A DNA stretch of 64,000 bases from Bradysia coprophila (Eukaryota > Arthropoda > Insecta > Diptera > Sciaridae): assembly GCF_014529535.1 (NCBI RefSeq), contig NW_023503670.1, forward strand, positions 620,001 through 684,000, written 5' to 3'. Positions 10,997 to 20,683 of this stretch are shown here, piece by piece. Every line of letters starts with the position of its first letter. Position 1 is the first letter of the stretch. The notes under the pieces are model-generated. The model was not told where the DNA came from and searched no databases. It saw only the letters and a program-made list of their open reading frames with translations. The position numbers and the translations under genes are program-made.

Positions 10997-11196
10997 TAAT
11001 AGAATTGCTTGTAACGATGAATATAGCGTTGTATTATATTGAGATGAAGTCACATTAAACACACACAGTAATATCATGTGATGTGCGCAGTGGTTTCGAA
11101 AATGACAAAGAGAAAATAGCTATTTTCATAATAAGGTAGTAAATGGGAGATTCGTGTGCGCAAAACCCCCATTTACTACAATGTTAGGAACAAGGT

Positions 11197-11522
11197 TTTA
11201 TCTACTGTAATGTCATAATCACTATTAAAAAAGTCGAACTGAGACATCAACACGCCATGACACCGTCAAATATTCACAAAAAAATCTCAGATCTATTACA
11301 CTGTCAAGAACCTGCCAATTTTCATTGAATAAATATAAAATTATTGAAGTTCGCCGTGAATAAATGAGAAATTATCGAAGTTGTTAGCCGCGCGAAAATG
11401 AAACATTATCGAAATTTTCAGTTTAAAAATTGACGTTCTGAGAATGACGTGTTTAAGTCTAGCTCGTTTTGATTCTAAAAGTGTCACCAAATTGTGAATA
11501 TTATGACATTACAGTAGATAAA
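11197..11522. mobile_element. MITE with TTTATCTACTGTAATG ends
   Basis: A 23-bp terminal inverted repeat, TTTATCTACTGTAATG plus TCATAAT, is near perfect at both ends of a 326-bp AT-rich unit. No coding capacity. Confidence 0.75.
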
Positions 11523-12023
11523 TGACTTTCAACGCGTGAAAATATTTGTGAAAATTGGATAATTTATTTTTGGTGCTTAAAGGCTCTAGTAGGGAGAATT
11601 TCTTTTTACGCATGAAAACATTTTGTCACTAAAATAATCTCGAGCAAAGTCGGGTAGTAGTAATTTCCATAAATCTTCTCGCGGAGTGAAATGCTCCCAG
11701 TATTAGCTGAAATAAGTGCTGAAAAGTAAACATGATAAGTGAGTGTAATTAGTGTTGAAATATCTAAGGAAATAGCTGTTGTTTCTTCGCTGAATGTTTT
11801 GTTGTCCCTGCAGCTAGTATAGGAATTATATTAGAAACAAGAGGAGATTGACGCGGCAGGCGCGTTAGCAATAGACTCACACGTTCCTAAACTACATTTT
11901 TCGCAATATTTCCACTCATTTCGTAGTTGAGTGTAATTGCTATTACAATTGCCACAATCGCAGTCCTTATTACATAAATTCAATTACGAAATTTATGGTA
12001 AAATTGTGAAATCACATAATACA

Positions 12024-12168
12024 TAGTCAACTGTCAAATGTCGAACAATGTAGGGTTAGCGGATCATACATTTTAATCAGTCAAGTCGTGACGCTCGTCT
12101 AGTTAACATCTCTGCTAAAACATTCTCTCCGCTAGCTACTAGATTGTTCGACATTTGATGGTCAACTA
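12024..12168. mobile_element. Short inverted-repeat element
   Basis: Arms TAGTCAACTGTCAAATGTCG and the inverted copy ending CGACATTTGATGGTCAACTA enclose about 65 bp. Identity is imperfect. Confidence 0.55.
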
Positions 12169-12341
12169 TTGAAAGTTAACTATCACACCAATTTCGCAAT
12201 ATTTCGCATGATTTCGCAATATTTCCACACATTGCGATTGCGTAATTGAATTTATTACAGAAATTTACAGCAATTTACGCAGCCCTCGTCTGGCATCTTC
12301 GTTGAAGCATACTGCTGGCCACTTTCAGATACTAATATTTG

Positions 12342-12710
12342 AGTTCTCATCGAAAAGGCTCACCCTCTATCACATATCAGACATACGTGAGAATGGTAGT
12401 TGGGCAGAGTGAATTCGATCTGGACTAAAAATCTGAATGGAGTGATGTGTGTCGTTGCGTGAGACGCTGTGACCTATAAAATTTTCAGTTCTGATCGAAA
12501 ATGCTCGCTCACCCTCTATCAATTTACCAGACTCAAGTGATAATTGTAGATGGGCAGAGTCAATTAGATCGGGACCAAAAGTTTGGATAGTTTGAGTGTG
12601 TCGCTTCAACCGTCCTTTCATCATATTTTTCTAAAGTAACGACACACGGACAGACAGACAGACGGACGGACGGACGGACGGACGGACGGTCGGTCGGACG
12701 GACGGACGGA
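12342..12710. repeat. Diverged 145-bp tandem repeat and GACG microsatellite
   Basis: Two copies of a unit with CACCCTCTATCA and GATGGGCAGAGT-like motifs begin near 12342 and 12486. They are followed by a GACA/GACG tetranucleotide run at about 12641-12710 with two GGTC units. Confidence 0.75.
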
Positions 12711-13681
12711 CATGGCTCAATCGTCTTATAATATCATACTGATAATAATTGCCCACTACGATATAGGCCGTTTTCGATTATTTCACTTACTTACACGATG
12801 GTGGGCAAAACATATAAACTCTCACGATTTACTTCGTATCGTGCGAGTCTAATGAGCTGTGAACATTCAAACTCGTTCATAATTTCTCATAATTTTACTG
12901 GCTCATAACATAGCACTGCTACTAGCATATTAACAGTGAATGGCTTCCAATTTGGAGGCTTTAGTGTTAAAAGATTGTTTGTAAATTGTATGCGTTAACT
13001 CATACAATTAAAACAAGTCATCTATCTTAACAAAAGAAACATATTGGGATTTCATCGGCCTCCGAATATTTTCTATGTAAATGCTAGTAGTGCTATGACA
13101 TTTTTGTATAAATGAAATTAATAGGAACTTCCAAAAAGATGTTTTAGTAGTTTCACGATTCAGTTTAAATTAAAAACGTGTTTAAAATCGTCTTCGGAAT
13201 TAATAATTATCATTTTGACGTCATCATAAATATTTTGATCAGCTAACGAAATTCTCCTAAATTTTCTGCTACAGTGTTTTCTACTGACATTGATATGATG
13301 CTGAGGTTGTTCGGGTCAGAATGATTAAACGCAGTAAATTTTTCAGTATACGTATTCCCTTAACTGTAAGTCAGGGTCTTATGCCAGAAAATACCCTAAA
13401 ATGTTTGTCTCAAAGGTTGTACGAAATGTTATGAAAAACGGAATTGATTGTTCCAATATTTTGCTTTTAAACACGATAACTTGAGTAATTATCAACCAAT
13501 TACTTATTTATTTATTTTTAATCGACGCAGAATTCAATTCCTGAGGTTATGTTCGAAGATGGGTTATGTGGGATTGTAAGTATCTGGAAGTTATTCCAGA
13601 AAAACAGTATTTTACACCGTTGGAAATTGAATCAATCGACAAAGATTACTTTGGTGAAATTTGATTTTGTCGGTTAGTTAA

Positions 13682-14079
13682 GAGCTTCCGAGCATACACT
13701 GAAATTGTAGCCTACATTTCTGGGTTTCGAAATTTTTGATCGCTGATATCTTTTTACGATAGCCCTTTTTGAAAAATGTACGACCACATTTTCGAGTAAA
13801 AATATGTCAGCTTTGAATGCAAAATAAAATTGTCTGTGAAATTTCCATGTGCTTTGAGAAACGTGTACCTTTGATGCAAATTTGGGGCATTGGTACAGTT
13901 TTCTCAAAGCACATGAAACTTTCACAGACAATTTTATTTTTTATTCAAAGCTGACATATTTTTACTCGAAAATGTGGTCGTACATTTTTCAAAAAGGGCT
14001 ATCGTAAAAAGATATCAGCGATCAAAAATTTCGAAACGCACAAATGTAGGCTACAATTTCAGCGTACGCTCGGAACCTC
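13682..14079. mobile_element. 398-bp palindromic MITE, copy 1
   Basis: Almost the whole 398 bp is one inverted repeat centred near 13880, with ends GAGCTTCCGAGC and GCTCGGAACCTC. TTAA lies directly outside both ends (13678-13681, 14080-14083). The in-frame readings on both strands are artefacts of the palindrome. Confidence 0.9.
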
Positions 14080-14238
14080 TTAAATCCAGCTAAAAACAAT
14101 TTCTTAAGCGTTATTCAAATGAATGGAATGACATTAAAAACAATCAAACAGAAAACTTTAGGACTCGCACGAATGATTGATATTTACTATTATTTATTTA
14201 TGATTGAAGGTTTTGTCGTTTTGTGAACACCTATACAT

Positions 14239-15928
14239 TAGGGTGTAGCGTTTTGCAGCCTTTTTTTAATTTTTTAAGGCCTGCGGGTAGGTTCGATGCA
14301 GAATGGTCCACTGAACACGAAAATACGAAAAAAAAAATTGAAGTTCGAAGCTCCCATGCGCACCTCTGAAAACCGACTTTTTTGGTCCCAAAGCCATAGT
14401 GAGATTAGTTCTGCCGGCTGTGCGGAAAAATATATCTTAAGTGTATATGATAATTAATCGTAGAGACCGTAACTTCAATTTGGCATACTTTAAAATTTAA
14501 AAAAATTTGAGTCACCGTTAAACAATTACAAAAAGTGCTCCCGACCATGACTTTTTCAGATTTTTTTTTGGATTTAAAGCTTTCTAACATATGTGACTGG
14601 AAAGGAATATAGGCGTGTCGTAGCTCATTTTAAGAGGTTCCGAGCGTACGCTGAAATTGTAGCATACATTTCTGCGTTTCGAAATTTTTGATCGTTGATA
14701 TCTTTTTACGAGAGCCCCTTTTAAAAAATGTACGACCACATTTTCGAGTAAAAATATTTCAGCTTTGAATAAAAAATAAAATTGTCTGTGAAAGTTTCAT
14801 GTGCGTTGAGAAAACTGTACCAATGCCCCAAATTTGCATCAAAGGTACACTTTTCCCAAAGCACATGGAACTTTCACAGACAATTTTATTTTTTATTCAA
14901 AGCTGACATATTTTTACTCGAAAATGTGGTCGTACATTTTTTAAAAGGGGCTCTCGTAAAACGATATCAACGATCAAAAATTTCGAAACGCAGAAATGTA
15001 GGCTACAATTTCAGCCTACGCTCGGAAGCTCCTAAAGGGAATTTCAAGAGGTTTCAAACGAATATAGACTCGACGTAAAGATTCACCGGGTTGCAGATTC
15101 GATGACCTTCTAGTGTGTAGAAAATGGTACGAGAAAAACCATATTTTTCTAATTTTTCACAGAATTTATACAAAAACGGTTTCAGATGGTTCTTAGTATT
15201 GCTGGCGTTAATAATGCAGCAATCCTGGGACGAAATGGGCGATGTAAGGTGTAATTTCAAAAAAAAATTGTCGGTTTGATGATTTTTCGATTATCTTAAA
15301 GATAGTAGTTAAAGCTACCCCAAAAGTCGGCTATTTCTTCCCAGAATTGCTGCATTCTTAACGCCAGCAATAATAAGAACAATTTGGAACCGTTTTTGTA
15401 TAAATTCTGTGAAAAATTAGAAAAATATGTTTTCTCGTACCATTTTCTACACACTAGAAGGTCATTGAATCTGCAATCCGGTGAATCTTTACGTCGAGTC
15501 TATATTCGTTTGAAAGCTCTTAAAATTCCCTTTAAAATGAGAGACGACACGACTATATTCCTTCCCAGTCACATATTTTAGAAAGCTTAAATCCAAAAAA
15601 AATCTGAAAAAGTCATGGTCGGGAGCACTTTTTGTAATTGTTCAACGGTGACTCAAATTTTTTTAAATTTTAAAGTATGCCAAATTGAAGTTACGGTCTC
15701 TACGATTAAAATTTATCATATACACTTAAGATATATTTTTCCGCACAGCCGGCAGAACTAATCTCACTATGGCTTTGGGACCAAAAAAGTCGGTTTTCAG
15801 AGGTGCGCATGGGAGCTTCGAACTTCAAATTTTTTTTTTTCGTATTTTCGTGTTCAGTGGACCATTCTGCATCGAACCTTCCCGCAGGCCTTAAAAAATT
15901 AAAAAAAGGTTGCAAAACGCTACACCCT
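14239..15928. mobile_element. Large fold-back element
   Basis: The left arm from TAGGGTGTAGCGTTTTGC and the right arm to its complement at 15928 stay highly similar inward for about 600 bp or more. The central part near 15180-15390 is also inverted around the GCTGGCGTTAA motif. The left arm carries the 398-bp MITE at 14634-15031, which the right arm lacks. Confidence 0.85.
14634..15031. mobile_element. 398-bp palindromic MITE, copy 2
   Basis: Same family and same length as 13682-14079. It is flanked by TTAA (14630-14633) and CTAA (15032-15035, one base changed). The other arm of the surrounding fold-back has the uninterrupted site with a single TTAA near 15532-15535. Confidence 0.92.
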
Positions 15929-16424
15929 ACTATATATAGATAGCTATCGTACTTTTTTATTTTTTAACAAAGTTCCACACTCGCCCGACCCGCCCAAAAG
16001 ATGGGCCTAGTTTAATTTAATTTTGTTGATAGTTTCAACCACGAAAAGTACAGCCCTGCACAGAGATTCCTCATTACCGAAAATTTGTTGTTTCTGAATG
16101 AATAAAACCAGGAAAATAAAATTATTGAAAAATAAAATCCATTTATTCCATCCATTTCTTTAATAGTTACATAAAATTTTCTAATTTTTTCTTGTGTAGA
16201 AGTGGCCAAAATAACCTCAAAAATTGTTAAAGTGGAGTACATAAAAAGCCAGGAATCCTACTACACACACACATGTATACTGTAGGTGTAGAAGTCTGAG
16301 TGATTTACTTGTTTGATTTGGTGGATTTGATGGTTAATACACAAAAAGGGTGTGAATCAAAATTGATTTGATCAGAGAGCTAACGTTTGAGACTAATACT
16401 AAAAATATCACATGCACCAATCCT

Positions 16425-18035
16425 CTAGAACTTTAATTGCAATGCACTCTTCAATGCTGCCATTCCGAAAAATATTACGAAACACAACGAGCATCCGGTG
16501 GCTGATGCTCTACTTGAAGAACTTGAGGGGGAAACAATCGGCATCTGTTGACTATTTGCCGAATACACATTCGAATTTCGATCTTCATTTTTATTTTGAC
16601 GCAAGTCGGTCATATCACGTGGATCAGCTAATTTTTCTGGTGGAATTTGACTCGCTTCTGGCATCGGTGGCGGCGATGGAGGCGGTGGTAATGTTATACT
16701 ATCAAAGTATTCCTTGGATATAGTTCGGTTTAAGCACGACGGGTGCAGCCACTCTTGAGGACATTGAGGAATCTCTGAGCAGTTCAAAATTTTCATGGCA
16801 TAGACACAGTCCAGATCGGTAATTTTCTCGTTTGGAGCTAGCGTTGGTGGTGGGGGAGTAACCAAAGCATTTGTGGGGTCTCCTGAATTGTTATTTGCAA
16901 GCGGAATGCCAACCTGACCAGGCATCGGTGCAAGCGGTGTTTGATCTACGTTCGTATTCTGATTAGATGGTGTTGCTTGAGCTGGAGCTTGCGCAGGAGC
17001 TTGTACTGGGGCCTGTGCAGAATTTGGATTGGATCCCGGAGCTTGATTGTTGTAGTAATGATTGTGAATAGTCGAACCACCACCAGCACCACCACCATAA
17101 CCTCCATAATTGCTACCCGAATATGACGGATATGGTCGAATAGCATTGTAGAGACCAAGTCCAACAGTTCCAGCTAGTAACGCATTTGTCAGAGTGCTCC
17201 CCGAACCGGAGCGTCCACTGTTACCAGATACTATGCCGACAGGATACCCACTAGCAAAATAACCATTCGGAGCTGCTGGACTATACCCCGAATAGCCGGG
17301 ATAAGCACCACCACCATAATTCATTCCAGAATAATGTCCACCTTGATTGGGATGATATCCTCCTTGATTCGGGTAATATCCTCCTTGATTAGGATAATGT
17401 CCTCCTTGATTTGGATAGTGTCCACCTTGATAAGCACCGCCAGGATATCCGGACTGTTGTTGTCCCGCATTCTTTGGATAATTTATTCCTGGATATTGAC
17501 CCTGCACATTCGACTGTACCGGATAGCCAGCCGACTGTTGCCCTGTATTTCTTGGATAATTTAAGCCTTGATATTGATTCGGATTATTGTTCGATTGAAT
17601 AGTCTGATGTCCAGGCGGACTGTTTTTCGAATACGGTGGTGCATTTTGCAAACTAGGATTCGACAAACCCTTAGTGTGAGTATTGGAATATGGTGGCGGT
17701 GCACCTGGATTATTGTTAACGCCTTGCACATTCCATCCGATAGGTTTCTTCTCTTCGTATCGCGGTGCACTCGGTTCGGGTTTCTTTTGCGTTGCAGATG
17801 AACTGACCTTGGACGATGATGAACTCGATCCACCGCCAGTTACTCGTGACCACCAACTGCCACTGCTACCACTATTTCCACTATTACCCGTTGATGTTCC
17901 ACGACCCGATGTCGATCCACGACCAGACGATGACTTTCTAGAACCACTGCTCCTTGCTGCGTCACAATGTTGTACAATTAAAAGGAAAATTATAGAAATC
18001 GTACACACGATCAACCGTCTTTGTTTCACTATCAT
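16425..18035 (-). CDS. Secreted repeat-rich, probably GPI-anchored protein, copy B (P-B)
   Basis: A 536-codon open frame without introns, paralogue of P-A. It has a signal peptide (about residues 1-26), a basic Ser/Gly/Arg stretch, one 109-residue unit, and a Gly/Tyr/Pro zone with four to five heptads of type GGHYPNQ (P-A has about one). It continues with the mildly hydrophobic ALLAGTVGLGLYNA, a GGYGGGAGGG run, Pro/Gln/Ala linkers, one intact four-cysteine module (LDCVYAMKILNCSEIPQCPQ, then SCLNRT) and a hydrophobic end starting GCSLCFVIFFGMAALK. P-B looks closer to the single-unit ancestral form, and P-A the expanded one. The order of parts (signal, basic, Gly-rich repeats, hydrophobic patch, Cys and N-glycan region, GPI signal) resembles vertebrate prion and Shadoo proteins in layout only; I claim no homology. 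Confidence 0.85.
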   Translation of the reverse strand: MIVKQRRLIVCTISIIFLLIVQHCDAARSSGSRKSSSGRGSTSGRGTSTGNSGNSGSSGSWWSRVTGGGSSSSSSKVSSSATQKKPEPSAPRYEEKKPIGWNVQGVNNNPGAPPPYSNTHTKGLSNPSLQNAPPYSKNSPPGHQTIQSNNNPNQYQGLNYPRNTGQQSAGYPVQSNVQGQYPGINYPKNAGQQQSGYPGGAYQGGHYPNQGGHYPNQGGYYPNQGGYHPNQGGHYSGMNYGGGAYPGYSGYSPAAPNGYFASGYPVGIVSGNSGRSGSGSTLTNALLAGTVGLGLYNAIRPYPSYSGSNYGGYGGGAGGGSTIHNHYYNNQAPGSNPNSAQAPVQAPAQAPAQATPSNQNTNVDQTPLAPMPGQVGIPLANNNSGDPTNALVTPPPPTLAPNEKITDLDCVYAMKILNCSEIPQCPQEWLHPSCLNRTISKEYFDSITLPPPPSPPPMPEASQIPPEKLADPRDMTDLRQNKNEDRNSNVYSANSQQMPIVSPSSSSSRASATGCSLCFVIFFGMAALKSALQLKF

Positions 18036-20683
18036 TTTGTTTGTCGTTCGTCGTACAGATTATGTAGATGAATGTCACGAATAGACGAATGTCTTCCTTA
18101 AATTGAAACAATTTTCACTAAAATTACTGCTTTCCTGGTTCGTTTTTTATTTTTCACTTGATGTCAGCTCTATACCAAGAACTAAACTAAATTATTGTCA
18201 ATTGGAGAATAACATGGAGTTTGCGTCGACCGTATAGTAGAGATCAGCGAATGTTATTTTTAACACACACACGGAGAAAAAAAACGTTTTACTTTTAAAT
18301 TTAATGAAAATATGTTTTAAAGTCCGAACATTTGGTTCTTGTTAAATTTGACTCGTGTTTACCTAGTCCATTTAAATGTTTTTCGATGTAAACGATGAAA
18401 GTCATTTTATTGGATTACTACAAGCAGACTCAATATTTTCGAAAAACTTCGTCGATGAAAGTCAATCAAAATACGCATTAAGTTACATCACCCAAAATCA
18501 ACTGAACCGTAAATCTTTACTTGTTTGCTGGCGACGTGACACCCACTTAATCTCTGTTTTTGGATTAATCAAGAGTCTAGTTTTAAATACGAATTCCTGA
18601 TATCTTCTTTTTTCTCTGTGTATTTATGAATATTATGTTTCTTCTGCACATGTCACTGCATTAATAAAACACTTGATTAGTATTGGAACTGACCATTCAA
18701 CAATATTTTTATAGAATTGCCTTGTAATGATGGATATAGCGTTGTATTATTATTGAGATGAAGTCACATTACACGCACACAGTAATAAATAATGTGATGT
18801 GCGCAGTGGTTTCGAAAATGACAAAGAGAAAAACGACTTTGAGGAAATTCGAGAGAGAATAAGATGTATGAAAATCCCAGTTGAAAATTACAACTTTTGC
18901 CGATGACTCAGACGTTTTCTTTTGTTCTTGTAGGAGCGGCGTGTCAAAATTTATGTTTTCTTTAATTGCTACAGATTGAATATTTCAGAGAGATAAATTA
19001 TTATTTTTTTAAGTTGTTTAACTGACTTTTAAATGACCTTAAGGGTAACTTGTCTTGGTTCGTTCTAACTTCTAAGCAACATCACAAAAACACATACTTC
19101 GTGCTACATAAGTATAATTTACACAGTTTTTCAAGAAATCGTTGATTGAATCGTTAATTAATTATGAAAACTTCAGTTTAATCTATTTTCTTTTTTGCTC
19201 CGAGTTTCTCCTCAAAGTCCAAATTAACGTTATTACACCACTAGGGTAACCAAAGACGTTATTTGGAGCGTGCGCGTGTAAAATACGTCAAAAAATTGAA
19301 AAATCAAGTTTCGTGTCATTGACCTGAGCTTCGCCTCTTATCATCAAACTTTACACGAAAACAGGACTTTTAGACTTTTTATCACTTGTTATGTAAACAA
19401 ATAATCACGAAATAATCACCAAATAATCCAAATAATCCTTCGAAAAAAATATTGGTTCACCCTCAAAATGTTGTCAATTATCACGAACTACGATAAGTTA
19501 CCTTATTCAACATGAAATAAATTCAAAGAAAAGTCCATAGTATTTGGTTTGGACTATGTCGTCTGTTATCGACTGCGACGATATGCCATTTGAGAATGAT
19601 AAGGGCTCGTACACAAATGACATCACGCCATCAGAACGAGAGGTGCTCGAGAAAATATGACGGCTCTAACAAATCTAAGCTAATATTGACCCTTTTGAGT
19701 GATGAAGGACTGGATGGGGAGCCAAAGCATTTAAGAAAAAATATATCGTGACGTGTATACGGCCTCTTAAATTCTTCTACTCATAAGGCTAATAATATAC
19801 TTTTCTTGTCTAGAGTATTGCCTAATGACTCATTAGTAATGAGCATCCTTCAAAAATATTAGTTGGGTATCCAGATATCAGCGCTCACCTCTTTGGGATA
19901 AAACACTTGGTGCAATACGAGATTTATGTGCAGTAGTGGGTTAATACAGTTCTCATTGAGGTTTCATAGTTTTAAACTAATTCTATAATTTTCTTTTTCA
20001 CAACACTGGAGACGTCAATGAAATTTAGACATGAGTTTGCTGAAGCTGTTTTGCAGCTGGTTAACTCATATCTCTGCATGGTTTTACCAATGCAACGCGA
20101 AAGAGTGTAATTATTTCACCCCGTTGAACAAGTGTAAACCAATTTCGTTTGTAGTAATGGACCAGCTGAAAAACAACTGCAGTAAATTCATGTGTGTATT
20201 TTACTGACATCGACGTTAATGACGGACAAAGACCTAAAAGAATTTGATAACGTTTTTGGAAACCTACATGTTCAGAATCATATTCAAGGTCTTGTTCAAT
20301 TTTTTAGATTAGTTCCATACGCTGTAGGCTGTAGTGATACCCACCAAACATCATACTATACCATTACTTCTGGACAGTTCCCAATCCGTTCACTTCCCAT
20401 CTTTAAAACGATTTTTTTTTTCATTTGACTGTTTAATTTCAACAAATATTCCATATTTATAGAGATCACACAAAATAATCAACACACTCGATTCAATTGA
20501 TCCATTAAAAGTCCCTGACTTCTTGTCCGATTTTACGACAGATGTACGCATTCACCGAACACGAAATTCAAAAACGAACAAAATAGAAATTAAAACAAAA
20601 AATTGGCTAACAGAAAATCACCATTACACAGCAGAGGGCTGCAGATATACGCAAACACTACATAATACGTCAATTGGATCTAA
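18036..20683. other. Intergenic, P-B upstream / CLPTM1-B downstream
   Basis: 18036-18838 is the end of duplication block B, including the P-B promoter region and the empty sites for two block-A insertions. 18839-20430 shows no gene or clear repeat. 20430-20683 is the probable 3' UTR of CLPTM1-B. Confidence 0.55.

Larger units (their letters stand above)
4232..11115. repeat. Segmental duplication, block A
   Basis: This block aligns in direct orientation with 12992-18838. Shared markers are the start TTAACTCATACAAT, a shared stretch around 4501-4560 that matches 13261-13330, the whole P gene, its 5' flank, and the end around GTGCGCAGTGGTTTCG. Unmatched pieces in block A include about 7810-9430 (with two MITEs), 9577-10620 and 10761-10996. 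The unmatched piece in block B is 13350-16010. These are the insertions since duplication. Confidence 0.8.
13350..16010 (+). mobile_element. Nested transposon insertion in block B
   Basis: This whole stretch is missing at the matching point of block A (about 4590). Its outer ends (CCTTAACTGTAAGTCAGGGT on the left, CCCGACCCGCCCAAAAGATG on the right) match, in reverse orientation, the ends of a shorter relic at 26083-26845, defining one family. The interior was later hit by fold-back elements (13682-14079, and 14239-15928 which itself contains 14634-15031). No transposase or polymerase frame survives. Confidence 0.7.
7557..16424. other. Gene-free, transposon-rich spacer between P-A and P-B
   Basis: No gene with coding support. 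The P-A 5' flank (7557-7800) matches that of P-B (18036-18260). The rest is mostly mobile-element relics listed separately. 11116-12990 is spacer between the two duplication blocks. Short open frames here come from inverted-repeat elements and are not credible genes. Confidence 0.6.
12992..18838. repeat. Segmental duplication, block B
   Basis: Direct paralogue of 4232-11115, carrying P-B. Its left part (12992-13350) is separated from the rest (16010 onward) by a nested transposon insertion that block A lacks. Confidence 0.8.

Noticed and set aside
12641..12710. GACG/GACA run as a possible CRISPR-like or structured array
   Set aside because: It is a plain tetranucleotide microsatellite with no spacers.
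13674..15078. Two similar peptides starting MSVKVSCALRKLYQCPKFAS on opposite strands
   Set aside because: They lie inside the 398-bp palindromes, so the same sequence is read on both strands. They have no transcription context.
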